64,000 bases of DNA, from positions 1-64,000 of the forward strand of contig NZ_VVIW01000019.1 in the NCBI RefSeq assembly GCF_011682045.1, given 5' to 3'. A model generated the notes under the pieces. That model did no database searches. It was given only the letters and a program-made list of their open reading frames with translations, and was not told where the DNA came from. Made by a program: the position numbers and the translations under genes. Position 1 is the stretch's first letter, and the number at the start of each line of letters is the position of its first letter. Below, piece after piece: positions 47,509 to 56,399 of this stretch. The stretch comes from Massilia aquatica (GTDB lineage: Bacteria > Pseudomonadota > Gammaproteobacteria > Burkholderiales > Burkholderiaceae_D).

Positions 47509-48108
47509 ATGAAACCAGACCGCCCGCCGTACCAGCCGATTGCCCTGCACCTTGTCGAGATTCCCGTGCCGTGCACGGCGTCGTGGGAGGACATGACGGG
47601 CGACGTCCGCGTCCGCCACTGCGAGGGGTGCAACAAGAACGTTTTCAATCTGTCCGCGATGCCTGCCGTAGAAGGGGCGGCGTTGATTGCGGAAAACCTC
47701 AACGGCGAGCTGTGCGTGCGGATGGAGAAGCGCCACGACGGCAGCGTCGTCTCCAGCGATGGCGCCGACAGCGAGCGCGCCACGGCGCGCCAGCCGTGGC
47801 GCAGGCTGCCAGGCCTTGCCGGCGTGGCGGTGCTGGCCTTGTCCGCCGCAGGCTGCTCCACCGGCGACGTCCAGCCCGTAGCGTCGACCACCGCCGGTGC
47901 GACTGCAATTTCCGAGCCGCCCACGACGGTGCTGATGGGTGCGCCGCCCGCGAGCGAGCCGCCTGCCGCAGTCGTCGCGCCCGCGCCGGCCAAGGGCGGG
48001 CGGCAGTGCGAAGAAGGTGCCCGGTTACAGCAGTTGATCGGCAAGCCGATGACGGGACACTCGATGCCGCATGTCTTGGTCGATCGTAAAGGCATCTGCA
48101 CGCGCTGA
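47509..48108 (+). CDS. CxxC-domain membrane-linked protein, paralogue 1
   Basis: A 199-residue protein. The N-terminal ~60 residues form a small domain with VPCTASWEDM then RVRHCEGCNKNVFNLSAMP, a CxxC pair that could bind zinc. A linker is followed by a hydrophobic segment ending in Cys (VAVLALSAAGCSTG, about residues 104-122), which looks like a lipobox placed internally, and a Pro/Ala-rich tail with further cysteines. It has the same order of parts as the protein at 51535. The function is not known. Confidence 0.78.
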   Translation: MKPDRPPYQPIALHLVEIPVPCTASWEDMTGDVRVRHCEGCNKNVFNLSAMPAVEGAALIAENLNGELCVRMEKRHDGSVVSSDGADSERATARQPWRRLPGLAGVAVLALSAAGCSTGDVQPVASTTAGATAISEPPTTVLMGAPPASEPPAAVVAPAPAKGGRQCEEGARLQQLIGKPMTGHSMPHVLVDRKGICTR

Positions 48109-48112
48109 GCGC

Positions 48113-48925
48113 CTACCGCACCGACTGCTGCAGCCGCGCGATCAACGCATGCAGCAGTTCGAACGATAAAATCGAACTCGGATGAATCTTGTGAAACACC
48201 TTGCCATCGACATCGAGAATGCTCGATTTCTCGGTCCATAAATTGGTCTTGATATCGGCGATGCGGGCGATGTCGATGCTTTTTTGCCCGATCTGCAACT
48301 GGTCCGCGCTCAGGATCATGTCGAAGGTCGGGAACTCCATATTGCGCGTGGCGACCATGCTTTTCGATTGCGCCACGCTGTCCTCGAAATACCGGAACAC
48401 CACCGGTTTTCCGGCGCGCAGCTGCTGGTACAAGGCCTCGCCGCGGTGCTCGATCTGCAGGCTGCTCAAGCGTTCGCTCAATTCGGCAAAGCGGTGAATG
48501 CGGCTGCCGATGAAGGTCCAAGGCGCACCCGGCGCGGCGCGATAGCCAATGCCGCCGTAAAAGAAGCGGTACAGGTCTTCCAGGTCGCGGTACAGGATGG
48601 TATTTTCGCCGGCGCGAATGCCGTTCTCGAGCAGATGAAATGTCGGCTGCGAGGCCGCCAGGCGCCAGAAGATAATGGCGATCGCGGCGCCCAGCGCCAG
48701 CGAGCCGAATCCCACCGTGTACAGTAACGACACAGGGCCGGTGAAACGGAAATCGGGGCCGATTTGGGTGGTCAGCCACAGCACGAACAAGCCGACCCCG
48801 GCGAACAGCGCCGCCATGAACCAGCCGACGAACAGAAACGAGCGGCTTTTGCCGTACGTGGCAATCAATTTTCCCAGCGCTTGCGCGCCGCTTGCGGAAC
48901 CTGTCGATTTTTCAGTGGAGATCAT
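48113..48925 (-). CDS. Membrane protein of unknown function
   Basis: A 270-residue protein with two transmembrane helices (about residues 30-52 and 64-90) followed by a soluble domain of about 180 residues (FHLLENGIRAGENTILYRDL; TFDMILSADQLQIGQKSIDI; IHPSSILSFELLHALI). The repeating strand pattern recalls PH-like domains of bacterial membrane proteins, but I do not recognise a family. It is convergent with the CxxC gene, four bases apart. Confidence 0.75.
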   Translation of the reverse strand: MISTEKSTGSASGAQALGKLIATYGKSRSFLFVGWFMAALFAGVGLFVLWLTTQIGPDFRFTGPVSLLYTVGFGSLALGAAIAIIFWRLAASQPTFHLLENGIRAGENTILYRDLEDLYRFFYGGIGYRAAPGAPWTFIGSRIHRFAELSERLSSLQIEHRGEALYQQLRAGKPVVFRYFEDSVAQSKSMVATRNMEFPTFDMILSADQLQIGQKSIDIARIADIKTNLWTEKSSILDVDGKVFHKIHPSSILSFELLHALIARLQQSVR

Positions 48926-49146
48926 CGCTCGCTTTCATCATGAATGGGGACGGCGCCTGTCTCGCGCGCAGCTTGGCAAGATTGGAAACTTGGCAACCGA
49001 TTCTATCAAACTCAGGCGACTGCGCCGCACCGGAAGCATGGCATTAACTATTGCAATATCGCGCTGGCGTCCCATCTACGACGGGTACAGGCATGCTTGA
49101 ATGCATGCTTGGTTGCAACAATCACTTGATGAACGAGGACGCACAC

Positions 49147-49659
49147 ATGAAAACAGAACAAGCAATCCTGGCCGGCGGATGTTTTTGGGGCATGCAAGAC
49201 CTGATCCGCAAGATGCCTGGCGTCAAATCGACACGGGTCGGTTACTCGGGCGGCGACGTGCCGAACGCCACCTACCGCAACCACGGCACCCATGCGGAAG
49301 CGATCGAGATTACCTTCGATCCCGAGGTAATGAGCTATCGTAAGTTGCTGGAATTTTTCTTTCAGATCCACGATCCGTCCACGCCGAACCGCCAGGGCAA
49401 CGATACCGGCATGAGCTACCGCTCCGCCATCTACTATGCCAGCGAGGAGCAAAAGGCGACCGCGCTCGACACCATCGCCGATGTCGACGCATCCGGCATG
49501 TGGCCCGGCAAAGTGGTGACCGAGCTGGCGCCGGCCGGTCCGTTCTGGAATGCCGAGCCGGAACACCAGGATTACCTGGAGCGTAACCCGGGCGGTTACA
49601 CCTGCCACTTCGTGCGCAAGGACTGGCGCCTGCCGCAGCGCGACAAGAGCGCGGGCTAA
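49147..49659 (+). CDS. msrA: Peptide-methionine (S)-S-oxide reductase MsrA
   Basis: A 170-residue enzyme that repairs methionine S-sulfoxide in proteins. The catalytic motif GGCFWGMQD (Cys 12) is at the very N-terminus, with conserved [20 protein letters not shown] and [12 protein letters not shown]; the recycling Cys is Cys 153 (GGYTCHF). GAGG nine bases upstream supports ATG 49147. There is no signal peptide, so it is cytoplasmic. No msrB is adjacent. Confidence 0.95.
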   Translation: MKTEQAILAGGCFWGMQDLIRKMPGVKSTRVGYSGGDVPNATYRNHGTHAEAIEITFDPEVMSYRKLLEFFFQIHDPSTPNRQGNDTGMSYRSAIYYASEEQKATALDTIADVDASGMWPGKVVTELAPAGPFWNAEPEHQDYLERNPGGYTCHFVRKDWRLPQRDKSAG

Positions 49660-49706
49660 GCTTTTCCCACAGTTCGCAACTGCCTGCGCCCCGGCCGCAT
49701 CTGCGC

Positions 49707-51344
49707 TTACTTCAAAACAACCGCAATATCGACCACTACCGCGCTGCCCGAGCCGATCACCGAGTTCGCCGGCGTGGCCGTGCCATTGAAGGGCAGCGCC
49801 GTGCCGGTCGCAACGTCAACCCGGTACAGCGTGGCCGGCCCCGTGCCCGCGCTGCGCAAGGCGGCCAGCACCAGGCCGTTGGCGCCGCCGGCGATATCCA
49901 TGCTGCCGTCCCCCATCACATCCATGCCCAACGCGCCGATATTGGTCAGCGTGCCGTCGTTGGGCGGATTGACCAGCGCCAGGTTGTCGCTGGCTGTATC
50001 GAGCACGAACAGCATGGTCGCCGTGGTGCCGGCAAAACTGTTGGTGTAGGCGCCGGCCGTGACCACCGGTGCGGCCCCGGCGCGGTTGATGGCGCCGTCG
50101 GTCGTGGTCGCGCCCGTGTCGACATTGATGCGCAGGCTCTGGCCGCTGTTGCCGATCACGCGCAGGCGGTCCGCCAGCGGGTTGAAATCGACAGCGAATG
50201 CGGTGCCGGCGATCGCGCTGAACGGCAGCGTGAGATCGGCCGCGTCGGCAACCAGGGTCGCCTTGACCGTCGCCACACCGGTTTTGGCATCGATGGTGAC
50301 GATGCGGGCGCTTGAAGTAATTCCGTACAGCAAGCCATCCTTGGGCCGGATATCGAAGCCGAGCAGTTTTTCGCCGCTGTTCATGCCCGTGATGGCGACA
50401 TCGGTATCGAACATGGCAGGGGTTTGCGGCTTGAACGACACCAGGCGGGCGCCATCGGTCAGGCCCAGCACCACCGGCGCGGCCGGCGAGCGCACGGCCA
50501 GGCCCTTGACGGCATCGCTCAGGTCGAGCGCGGCGACCAGGGTGGCCGGGTTGGCGCTGGCGGCCAGGTTGATCGCATACAGGCCAGCCTTGCCGCCCAC
50601 GGTCAGGACCGCCAGGCCGCGGTTGTTGCGGGCGTCGATGTCGAAGCCGCCCACCGCGCTGGCCGTCACGCCCAGCGCCAGCGGCACGCTCAGGGTGCCG
50701 TTGTTGGGCGGGTTCTGGGTGTACAGGGTACTGCCGGCGGCGTCGATCACGAACAGGGTGGTGGCGCTGGTGCCGGCAAACGAGTTGGTGTAGGCGGCCG
50801 CAGTGATTTTCGCCGCTGCCGGGCCGCCGTTGATAATGCCGTCGGTGGTGGTCGCACCCGACTCGACGTTGATGCGCAGGTTCTGGCCGCTGTCGCTGAC
50901 CACGCGCAGACGGTCGGCGGCGGGGTTGAAGTCGACCGCGTAGTCGGCCCCGGCCAGGGCCGTGAACGGCGCGCTGGTGTCGGCCGCGTCCGCCGCCAGG
51001 ATCGAACGCATGCTCGCCGCGCCCGTGTTCGGATTAATCGTGTAAATGCGTCCGCTGCTGCCCACGCCGTACAACAGGCCGTCCAGCGGGCGGAAATCGA
51101 TGCCGAGCAGGGTTTCGGACGCTTGCAGGCCGGACAGCGCCACATTCGTGCGCACGGTGTTGTCGGCGTTGAGCGAGACGATGCGCCCGGCCGCGGTCAG
51201 CATGACCGTGTCGCCTGCTTCGACCACCGGTTGCACCACCGGCGGCAGCGGGGCAGGGGTGTCGTTGTCGTCGCTGCCGCAGGCGGCCAGGGTCATGGCG
51301 ATGGCGGAAGCAAGCAGGAGTTTGGTAAATGGGATGTTGTGCAT
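49707..51344 (-). CDS. DUF4394 lipoprotein with two tandem repeats
   Basis: A 545-residue lipoprotein with lipobox MTLAACGSDD (Cys 22). The mature part is two DUF4394-type beta-propeller-like modules of about 250 residues. Each has LLGIDFRPLDGLLYG or LLGFDIRPKDGLLYG, then AVDFNP and ADRLRVVSDSGQNLRIN or ADRLRVIGNSGQSLRIN, then ATTTDG and AYTNSFAGT. The close match between halves shows internal duplication. Function unknown; an outer-membrane location is likely. Confidence 0.87.
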   Translation of the reverse strand: MHNIPFTKLLLASAIAMTLAACGSDDNDTPAPLPPVVQPVVEAGDTVMLTAAGRIVSLNADNTVRTNVALSGLQASETLLGIDFRPLDGLLYGVGSSGRIYTINPNTGAASMRSILAADAADTSAPFTALAGADYAVDFNPAADRLRVVSDSGQNLRINVESGATTTDGIINGGPAAAKITAAAYTNSFAGTSATTLFVIDAAGSTLYTQNPPNNGTLSVPLALGVTASAVGGFDIDARNNRGLAVLTVGGKAGLYAINLAASANPATLVAALDLSDAVKGLAVRSPAAPVVLGLTDGARLVSFKPQTPAMFDTDVAITGMNSGEKLLGFDIRPKDGLLYGITSSARIVTIDAKTGVATVKATLVADAADLTLPFSAIAGTAFAVDFNPLADRLRVIGNSGQSLRINVDTGATTTDGAINRAGAAPVVTAGAYTNSFAGTTATMLFVLDTASDNLALVNPPNDGTLTNIGALGMDVMGDGSMDIAGGANGLVLAALRSAGTGPATLYRVDVATGTALPFNGTATPANSVIGSGSAVVVDIAVVLK

Positions 51345-51534
51345 GGTGGCCTCGTTTTTTATGAAAAATCACCCGGATTGCGGGAGCGCACCACCAGATA
51401 CGCGTCAACGTGCTGATCGGATTCAAATTTCTTCAGTTGTTTAACCCCGCCGTCGCGCTTGCGCCGTTTCATGGTCAGCCATGCCCCGCAGTCTTGCGTG
51501 GGTATTAACTTACTGACAAGATGTGGATTGCGAT

Positions 51535-52047
51535 ATGCCAAAATTTAACAACGACGCCAATGTGATTGCCTTGCATCGCATCACGATCGCCTCGCCCTGC
51601 AGCGCCTCGTGGGACGCCATGCAGGGGGACGAGCGCGTGCGCCACTGCGGCGACTGCGACAAGCATGTCTTCAACCTGTCGGCGATGCCCGAAGCGGAAG
51701 CGGCAAGGCTGGTGGCCGCGCACAGCGCGGACGGCATGTGCGTGCGCTTTTACCGGCGCGCCGATGGCACCGTGATGACCAGCGATTGCGGCGCGCCGTC
51801 GGCCGCCTCGCGTCCCGCATGGCATGCGCTGCCCGGCCTGGCCACGGCGGCGCTGCTGGCCATGTCGCTGGCCGCCTGTACGGCGCGCGCACCGGCGCCC
51901 GAGGATATGCTGGTCGGTGTGCTATTCCCAGGCTCCATGCCCGGCAGCCAGGGGGATGCCAAGCCGGAAACACCGCCGCCGATGCTCATGGGCGAGATAC
52001 CGGGGCCGGCGGTGCCGGCGCCGGACCCGCGCGGCGCGCAGGAATAG
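51535..52047 (+). CDS. CxxC-domain membrane-linked protein, paralogue 2
   Basis: A 170-residue paralogue of the protein at 47509: IASPCSASWDAM then RVRHCGDCDKHVFNLSAMPE, a variable middle region, a hydrophobic segment ending in Cys (TAALLAMSLAACTARAP) and a Pro-rich tail ending GEIPGPAVPAPDPRGAQE. ATG 51535 is preferred; a GTG four codons upstream is possible. It converges on the DUF4349 gene. Confidence 0.78.
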   Translation: MPKFNNDANVIALHRITIASPCSASWDAMQGDERVRHCGDCDKHVFNLSAMPEAEAARLVAAHSADGMCVRFYRRADGTVMTSDCGAPSAASRPAWHALPGLATAALLAMSLAACTARAPAPEDMLVGVLFPGSMPGSQGDAKPETPPPMLMGEIPGPAVPAPDPRGAQE

Positions 52048-52067
52048 CCGCACCCGGCCCGGGGGCA

Positions 52068-53114
52068 TCAGCCTGGCGTGCTGCCGTTTTTGCGGCGGCG
52101 CAAGGCGCGCCAGAGTGGCAGGCCGCCCAGGACGCCCAGCAGCAGCAGCGGCCAGACGCCGGCCAGCGCCAGCAGCAGTTCCAGCGCGCCGTCCCAGCCG
52201 CGCGCCAGTTTATCCTGCAGGCGGCTGGCAAAACCCGGCTGCAACTGTTCAAACAGGCTGTCCACATCGGCCAGCTCGCTGCGCAGCATGCGCGACGGCT
52301 GGCTCAGCGTCAGCTCGATGGTGCTGAACGCCACCTGATCGTCGGACTCCTTTTTAGCGAGCAGGGCGGCATCGCGCGCGGCCTTGGCCTCGCCGCGCAG
52401 GGCGATGACATCGGCGCGCTGCGCCAGCTTGCCGCCATCCTTGAGCGTGTCGCCCAGTTCCGCCTGGGTTTCCTGGCCGCGCATCGCTTCGAGCGACTGG
52501 CGCAGCAGGTCGAACTGGGCATCGTGCGCGGAGAATTTGCGCTCGTTCAGGAATACCACGTGTCCGGCGATCGCGCGCAGGAATTCCTGGGTTCGGGCGC
52601 TGGGCACGCGCACCGTCAGCTGCCCCTGCACCTCATATTCCTTCAGTTCGATCAGTTTGCCCTTGTCGACCGGCTGGCGCTCGATGCGCAAGGTGTTGCT
52701 GGTGATATCGTTTTTCACCACGAAACCGCCATGGCTGGCGACCGTGTCCTCGATGCCGAGCGCGGCGACATACACATCCTTGACGCGGAAGCTGGCTTTG
52801 GCGGTGCGGATGAACTTGCGTTCGCCATCGTTGTAGACAATCCCGCTGCCGGCCAGCTGCTGGGCGGCGCTGGCCGTGGTAACGCTCGGGGCGGGCGTGT
52901 CGGGCGTGTCGGGCGGGGCTGGCTTGGCCTCGTTGCTGCCCACCGGCATGTTGGTCGAGACCGCCTCCCTGGCTCGCGGGGCGGCAGGCGCAGCCTCCGC
53001 ATGCAATTCCACGGCTTGCTCCACCGGGGCCTCGGCCTTTTTTGAACAGGCTGTCATCAGGGCCAGCAGGGTAATGCAGCCGGCAAGGCGCGCGGCGGAG
53101 GTGAGGGCAGTCAT
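52068..53114 (-). CDS. DUF4349 lipoprotein
   Basis: A 348-residue lipoprotein with lipobox LMTACSKKAE (Cys 23), a Pro/Ala linker, then the DUF4349 region: RKFIRTAKASFRVKDVYVAA, GGFVVKNDITSN, QGQLTVRVPSARTQEFLRAI and a coiled coil. It ends in a transmembrane helix (LLLALAGVWPLLLLGVLGGL) with a basic RRRK tail. Family members are envelope proteins of unknown role. The combination of lipidated N-terminus and C-terminal helix implies a periplasm-spanning topology. Confidence 0.87.
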   Translation of the reverse strand: MTALTSAARLAGCITLLALMTACSKKAEAPVEQAVELHAEAAPAAPRAREAVSTNMPVGSNEAKPAPPDTPDTPAPSVTTASAAQQLAGSGIVYNDGERKFIRTAKASFRVKDVYVAALGIEDTVASHGGFVVKNDITSNTLRIERQPVDKGKLIELKEYEVQGQLTVRVPSARTQEFLRAIAGHVVFLNERKFSAHDAQFDLLRQSLEAMRGQETQAELGDTLKDGGKLAQRADVIALRGEAKAARDAALLAKKESDDQVAFSTIELTLSQPSRMLRSELADVDSLFEQLQPGFASRLQDKLARGWDGALELLLALAGVWPLLLLGVLGGLPLWRALRRRKNGSTPG

Positions 53115-53278
53115 GTGATCCTTGGTGATTGTTTGAAACGGCGCAGGGCCGGCCAGGAGCGTGGCATCCTTGCGTCAGGTAAACGGGGGAGCGGACAAAA
53201 AGGGGTTAAACGCTGCGGCGGGCAATGCGGGCAATGCGGGCAAGGCGGGGCGCGTGGCGGCGCCCGCCGACAGGGCGA

Positions 53279-53911
53279 TCAGGCGGCCTTGCGCGCGCCC
53301 GGCAGGCGTTGCAGGGCACGGGTTTGCAGCGTGCCATCGTGCTGGTCGCAGCGGGCGCGCAGCACGGCCAGGTCGACCAGGAAGGGCTGGCTGACGGCGT
53401 CGTCGAGCGTGCGCGTGTACCACGACGGGTCGAGCGGGTCGTTGCTCTGCGCGCGGACGCGCTCGTCGATGTCGGCCTGCAAACTGGCGCGGCAGCGGTA
53501 CGGATCGAGGGCCACGCCGAAATGGCGCTGCATCATGTCGCGTACCTGGGCGCTCTCTTTGCGAACGACTTTTTTGTCGTAAATATAGGAGCCGATCGCG
53601 GCGGCGGCGGACAAGGCCATGATGAGTCCGCAGATTACCTTGCCCAACATGCCATCGACCGTCTCGAAAACGTCGAACGCGATCAGGGCGATCACGAACG
53701 CCAGCGGCATCCAGATGCGCAGGTAGGCGCACAGGATCGAGCGCCCATCCATGCTGGTCAGTTCGTACGAGGTGCCACTCTTGGCGTCGACGTAATGGCT
53801 GCTCATCGGGATCAGCGGCAGGTAATACAGGTGACCGAAAACGGTTTTTACCGTCGTCGTGCCGACTTTGTCGACCGCGCCATACGTACGTTTGCCCCAG
53901 ATGATGAACAT
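53279..53911 (-). CDS. Membrane protein of unknown function
   Basis: A 210-residue protein. The N-terminal ~55 residues (MFIIWGKRTYGAVDKVGTTT, then FGHLYYLPLIPMSSHYV) are typical of small cytoplasmic domains placed before membrane helices. Two helices follow (about residues 68-82 and 88-110), then a basic cytoplasmic tail (RDMMQRHFGVALDPYRCRAS). I do not recognise a named family. The start follows a weak ribosome binding site. Confidence 0.75.
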   Translation of the reverse strand: MFIIWGKRTYGAVDKVGTTTVKTVFGHLYYLPLIPMSSHYVDAKSGTSYELTSMDGRSILCAYLRIWMPLAFVIALIAFDVFETVDGMLGKVICGLIMALSAAAAIGSYIYDKKVVRKESAQVRDMMQRHFGVALDPYRCRASLQADIDERVRAQSNDPLDPSWYTRTLDDAVSQPFLVDLAVLRARCDQHDGTLQTRALQRLPGARKAA

Positions 53912-54217
53912 GTTTTTCCCGATAATTTAATGCAACTTTGTGTGCTGCGGACATACAGTATGACGCGCTTGGACTTATTGCTCAATCAACAAGCAGAGAC
54001 TTGGTTAAGTTATGACGCTGGCCCATCGAATATTATGCAAAAATACAACATTTATGTGTAGTAAAGGCGTTTTAGCTGACACTGCCATAGTGCGGGGAGA
54101 TTCCCAGTTTTCTAAATGTTGGCATTTCTGTCATGGCAGGTGCTATTCTTGCTTTGCGCTGGCATGTCACGCGCAATCACATCAGTACGCAATCGTACAA
54201 AAAGGAATCAGCAGAAC
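53912..54217. other. Divergent gap before the LprI-like gene pair
   Basis: It separates the minus-strand membrane-protein gene from the plus-strand exported-protein genes, so it should hold promoters for both. The sequence is locally AT-rich (about 53930-54075). No consensus box pair stands out and no gene is supported. Confidence 0.4.
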
Positions 54218-54670
54218 ATGCGTACCGTATCCGCCCTTGTATTCATGGCCTGTTTCACGGCGGCACTCGTCGCCATCGAAGCCACGGCGGCCCAACCGCC
54301 CGCAGTGGCAACACACGCCGTTGCAGCCCAAAAATGCGGTGAGTTTTCGCACACCGGCGGGCGCCAGTGCTTCCGCAAATTGCTTGCCGAGAGCACGGTA
54401 TCGTTGAAGAAGGCCGAGGCCGATGCACTCGCCAAAATCGCTCAGTGGTTCGAAAACGACCGCTATAAAAATGTTGCCCGGACCAGGATGCGGGCCGCCG
54501 GCGCGTCCTTTGCGCGCTACCGCGCGGCCAGGTGCGCCTATCTCGCCGCGCTGCACGGCGACACCCGCGACATCAGCCGGCTTGCTTGCCTGGCTGACAT
54601 GAATGCCGAACGCGTGCTGGAACTGACGCGCAATACGCACGATCTGCCTTCCGACTCGGAGCTCGAATAG
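54218..54670 (+). CDS. LprI-like exported protein A
   Basis: A 150-residue exported protein with a signal peptide (VFMACFTAALVAIEATA). The mature part has paired cysteines (KCGEFS; RQCFRKLL) and an LprI-like core, ARTRMRAAGASFARYRAARC followed by SRLACLADMNAERVLEL. Weaker than the clear DUF1311 protein at 45942, but with the same spacing of Arg, Tyr-Arg and Cys. AAAGGAATC precedes the ATG. Its stop overlaps the next gene's GTG by one base. Confidence 0.75.
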   Translation: MRTVSALVFMACFTAALVAIEATAAQPPAVATHAVAAQKCGEFSHTGGRQCFRKLLAESTVSLKKAEADALAKIAQWFENDRYKNVARTRMRAAGASFARYRAARCAYLAALHGDTRDISRLACLADMNAERVLELTRNTHDLPSDSELE

Positions 54671-55128
54671 TGCAAAATTTCATTACGCTGCGCCATGGCG
54701 CCGCTCATATCGCCCTGATGCTTCTGTGCGCGCTACTGCTTGTGCTGCCAGCGCGCGCCGCCGCGCCTGAGCGGTTCGACCCGTTCGACGACTGCGATTC
54801 CTATTCAATGGCGGACAAGCACGAGTGCATTGCCAAACTGGCCAAAAGCAGCGCGCTGGCGCTGGAGAAGGCCGAGGCAAAAGCGGCCGCCGCCATCGCC
54901 CGGCCGGATGGCAAGGCCAGAAACGTCAAGCAGGCCAGGGCCAGGCTCAAGGCATCGAGCGCGGCATTCTCCGCGTACCGCGTGGATCAATGCGCGTTCG
55001 CCATGGCCACCATCGGCGGCGGCGCCGGCGATGCGCGCGATACCACCCGGCTCACTTGCCTGGCCCGAAAAAACCTGCAACGCGCGCAGGAACTGGCGCG
55101 CGAGACGGACACTGTGTCAAGCGAATAA
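54670..55128 (+). CDS. LprI-like exported protein B
   Basis: A 152-residue exported protein starting with GTG fused to the preceding stop (TAGTG). Signal peptide ALMLLCALLLVLPARAAA. It has the same cysteine layout as its neighbour (DDCDSYS, HECIAKL) and the core KQARARLKASSAAFSAYRVDQC with TRLTCLARKNLQRAQEL. The two genes form a tandem duplicate translated together. Confidence 0.75.
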   Translation: MQNFITLRHGAAHIALMLLCALLLVLPARAAAPERFDPFDDCDSYSMADKHECIAKLAKSSALALEKAEAKAAAAIARPDGKARNVKQARARLKASSAAFSAYRVDQCAFAMATIGGGAGDARDTTRLTCLARKNLQRAQELARETDTVSSE

Positions 55129-55430
55129 GCCACGCCGATGTGGCTGTTTTATATTGAATCTTGGTATTTCTGTCAATTCCGATAAAATGCGTGCAAGGGG
55201 TTGTTGTTTTGGTGATGTCTCAGAAGAAACTTCATGCATGACGAGGAGAAGGGGCGGCAAGGCCCGGGCAACTCGCCGGACAGCGCCGTTCTGGATTTCT
55301 GCAATTGCAACATCCAGACACCCGTAGTGTGGACGCCATCAACCGGCGTATCCTCAAACAAGGCTGTGCGAGCCTGGACCGGGCGCAGTGCGCCGGGAAC
55401 CATGCCAATGGCCCAGATGGAGAACAGAAG
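55129..55430. other. Gap before yggL
   Basis: Open frames cross this stretch but lack plausible starts and composition. It should contain the yggL promoter. No repeat or hairpin of note is seen. Confidence 0.4.
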
Positions 55431-55778
55431 ATGCTTCGTGCCAACGAGCGCCTCAACCAGCGCCAAGGGAAAAAACACTATATCGGTGAATGCCAGGAGT
55501 TCACCTTTGCCGTCGAAGCGCGTTTTCGCGGCGTACCGGACCGCGACAAGCTGTTCGCGATGATGGACGATTTCATCGACATTGCGATCGAAGGCAATGG
55601 CCTGGTCTTCGGTGGCGGCTTGAGCGACGCCTTGCGTGGCTGGGTGTCGGCGGGCGCGGGATCGGCGCCCTTGGGCGAGGAACATCGGACCCTGATCAGC
55701 GATTGGCTGACGCGGCAAGCCTTGCTGGAAGATGTGCTTGTCAGCCCGTTGCAGGACGCTTGGGAAGAGCTCGGCTGA
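55431..55778 (+). CDS. yggL: YggL-family 50S ribosome-binding protein
   Basis: A 115-residue DUF469 protein. Core: RQGKKHYIGECQEFTFAVEA, LFAMMDDFIDIAIEGNGLVF and GGLSDALRGWVSAGAGSAPL. E. coli YggL binds the large ribosomal subunit. GGAGAACAGAAG precedes ATG 55431; the frame is open upstream but the added residues are not conserved in type. It sits between LprI-like genes, without a functional link. Confidence 0.88.
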   Translation: MLRANERLNQRQGKKHYIGECQEFTFAVEARFRGVPDRDKLFAMMDDFIDIAIEGNGLVFGGGLSDALRGWVSAGAGSAPLGEEHRTLISDWLTRQALLEDVLVSPLQDAWEELG

Positions 55779-55856
55779 TCGATGCGCGCTGGCGTGGAAC
55801 GCGGGTGCGCAAGAGCGCGCCATGTGCACAACGTATTTGAACGAGAGGAAAGCGCA

Positions 55857-56300
55857 ATGCGCTTCTTGACGACGTATTTGTTGATGGCGCTGGGCATGGC
55901 CCCGGTATGCCAGGCGGGCGAACGCGCCGCCGCGCCGGAGTCGGTCAAAACTGCCATGGAAACATGCGACCAATTCTCGCAGGCCGATATACGGGAGTGT
56001 CTCGGCATGCATGCGTGGAAAAGCGCCACCTTGCTGAAAAACGCGCAAGCCGGGGCGCTCGCGGCGCTCGGCAAATGGGATGAGGATGAGGGGTATGTCA
56101 CGGCGGCGAGGGCGAGACTCAAGCAAGCCAACACGGCGTTCGCGCGTTACCGTGACGCGCAGTGCGGCTTTGCGACCTCGCTCGCCGGTGGCGCTGCCGG
56201 CAATTCACACGAGAGCAGCCGGCTCGCTTGCGTGGCCGACCTGAACACGCAGCGCGCGCAGAGATTGACGAGCGACGCCAAGTCGTTGCCGCCTCGCTAA
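55857..56300 (+). CDS. LprI-like exported protein C
   Basis: A 147-residue exported protein with a signal peptide (LTTYLLMALGMAPVCQAGE). It shares the layout of proteins A and B: METCDQFSQADIRECLGMHA, then ARARLKQANTAFARYRDAQC and SRLACVADLNTQRAQRL. GAGAGGAAAG precedes the ATG. With A and B it forms a local family interrupted by yggL. Confidence 0.75.
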   Translation: MRFLTTYLLMALGMAPVCQAGERAAAPESVKTAMETCDQFSQADIRECLGMHAWKSATLLKNAQAGALAALGKWDEDEGYVTAARARLKQANTAFARYRDAQCGFATSLAGGAAGNSHESSRLACVADLNTQRAQRLTSDAKSLPPR

Positions 56301-56365
56301 TCGGTGTGCGGGCAGGGCGCCTTGCGTGCCAGACCGGCCGACGTTGCGCGCGACGAATGCACTCG

Positions 56366-56399
56366 CTGAGCGGCCTCGTCAGTGCCCGAGGCCGCTCAG
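56366..56399. terminator. Bidirectional hairpin between LprI-like C and the cupin gene
   Basis: A perfect 13-bp stem CTGAGCGGCCTCG (56366-56378) with CGAGGCCGCTCAG (56387-56399) and an eight-base loop, between convergent genes; its right arm includes the cupin stop codon. Confidence 0.65.
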
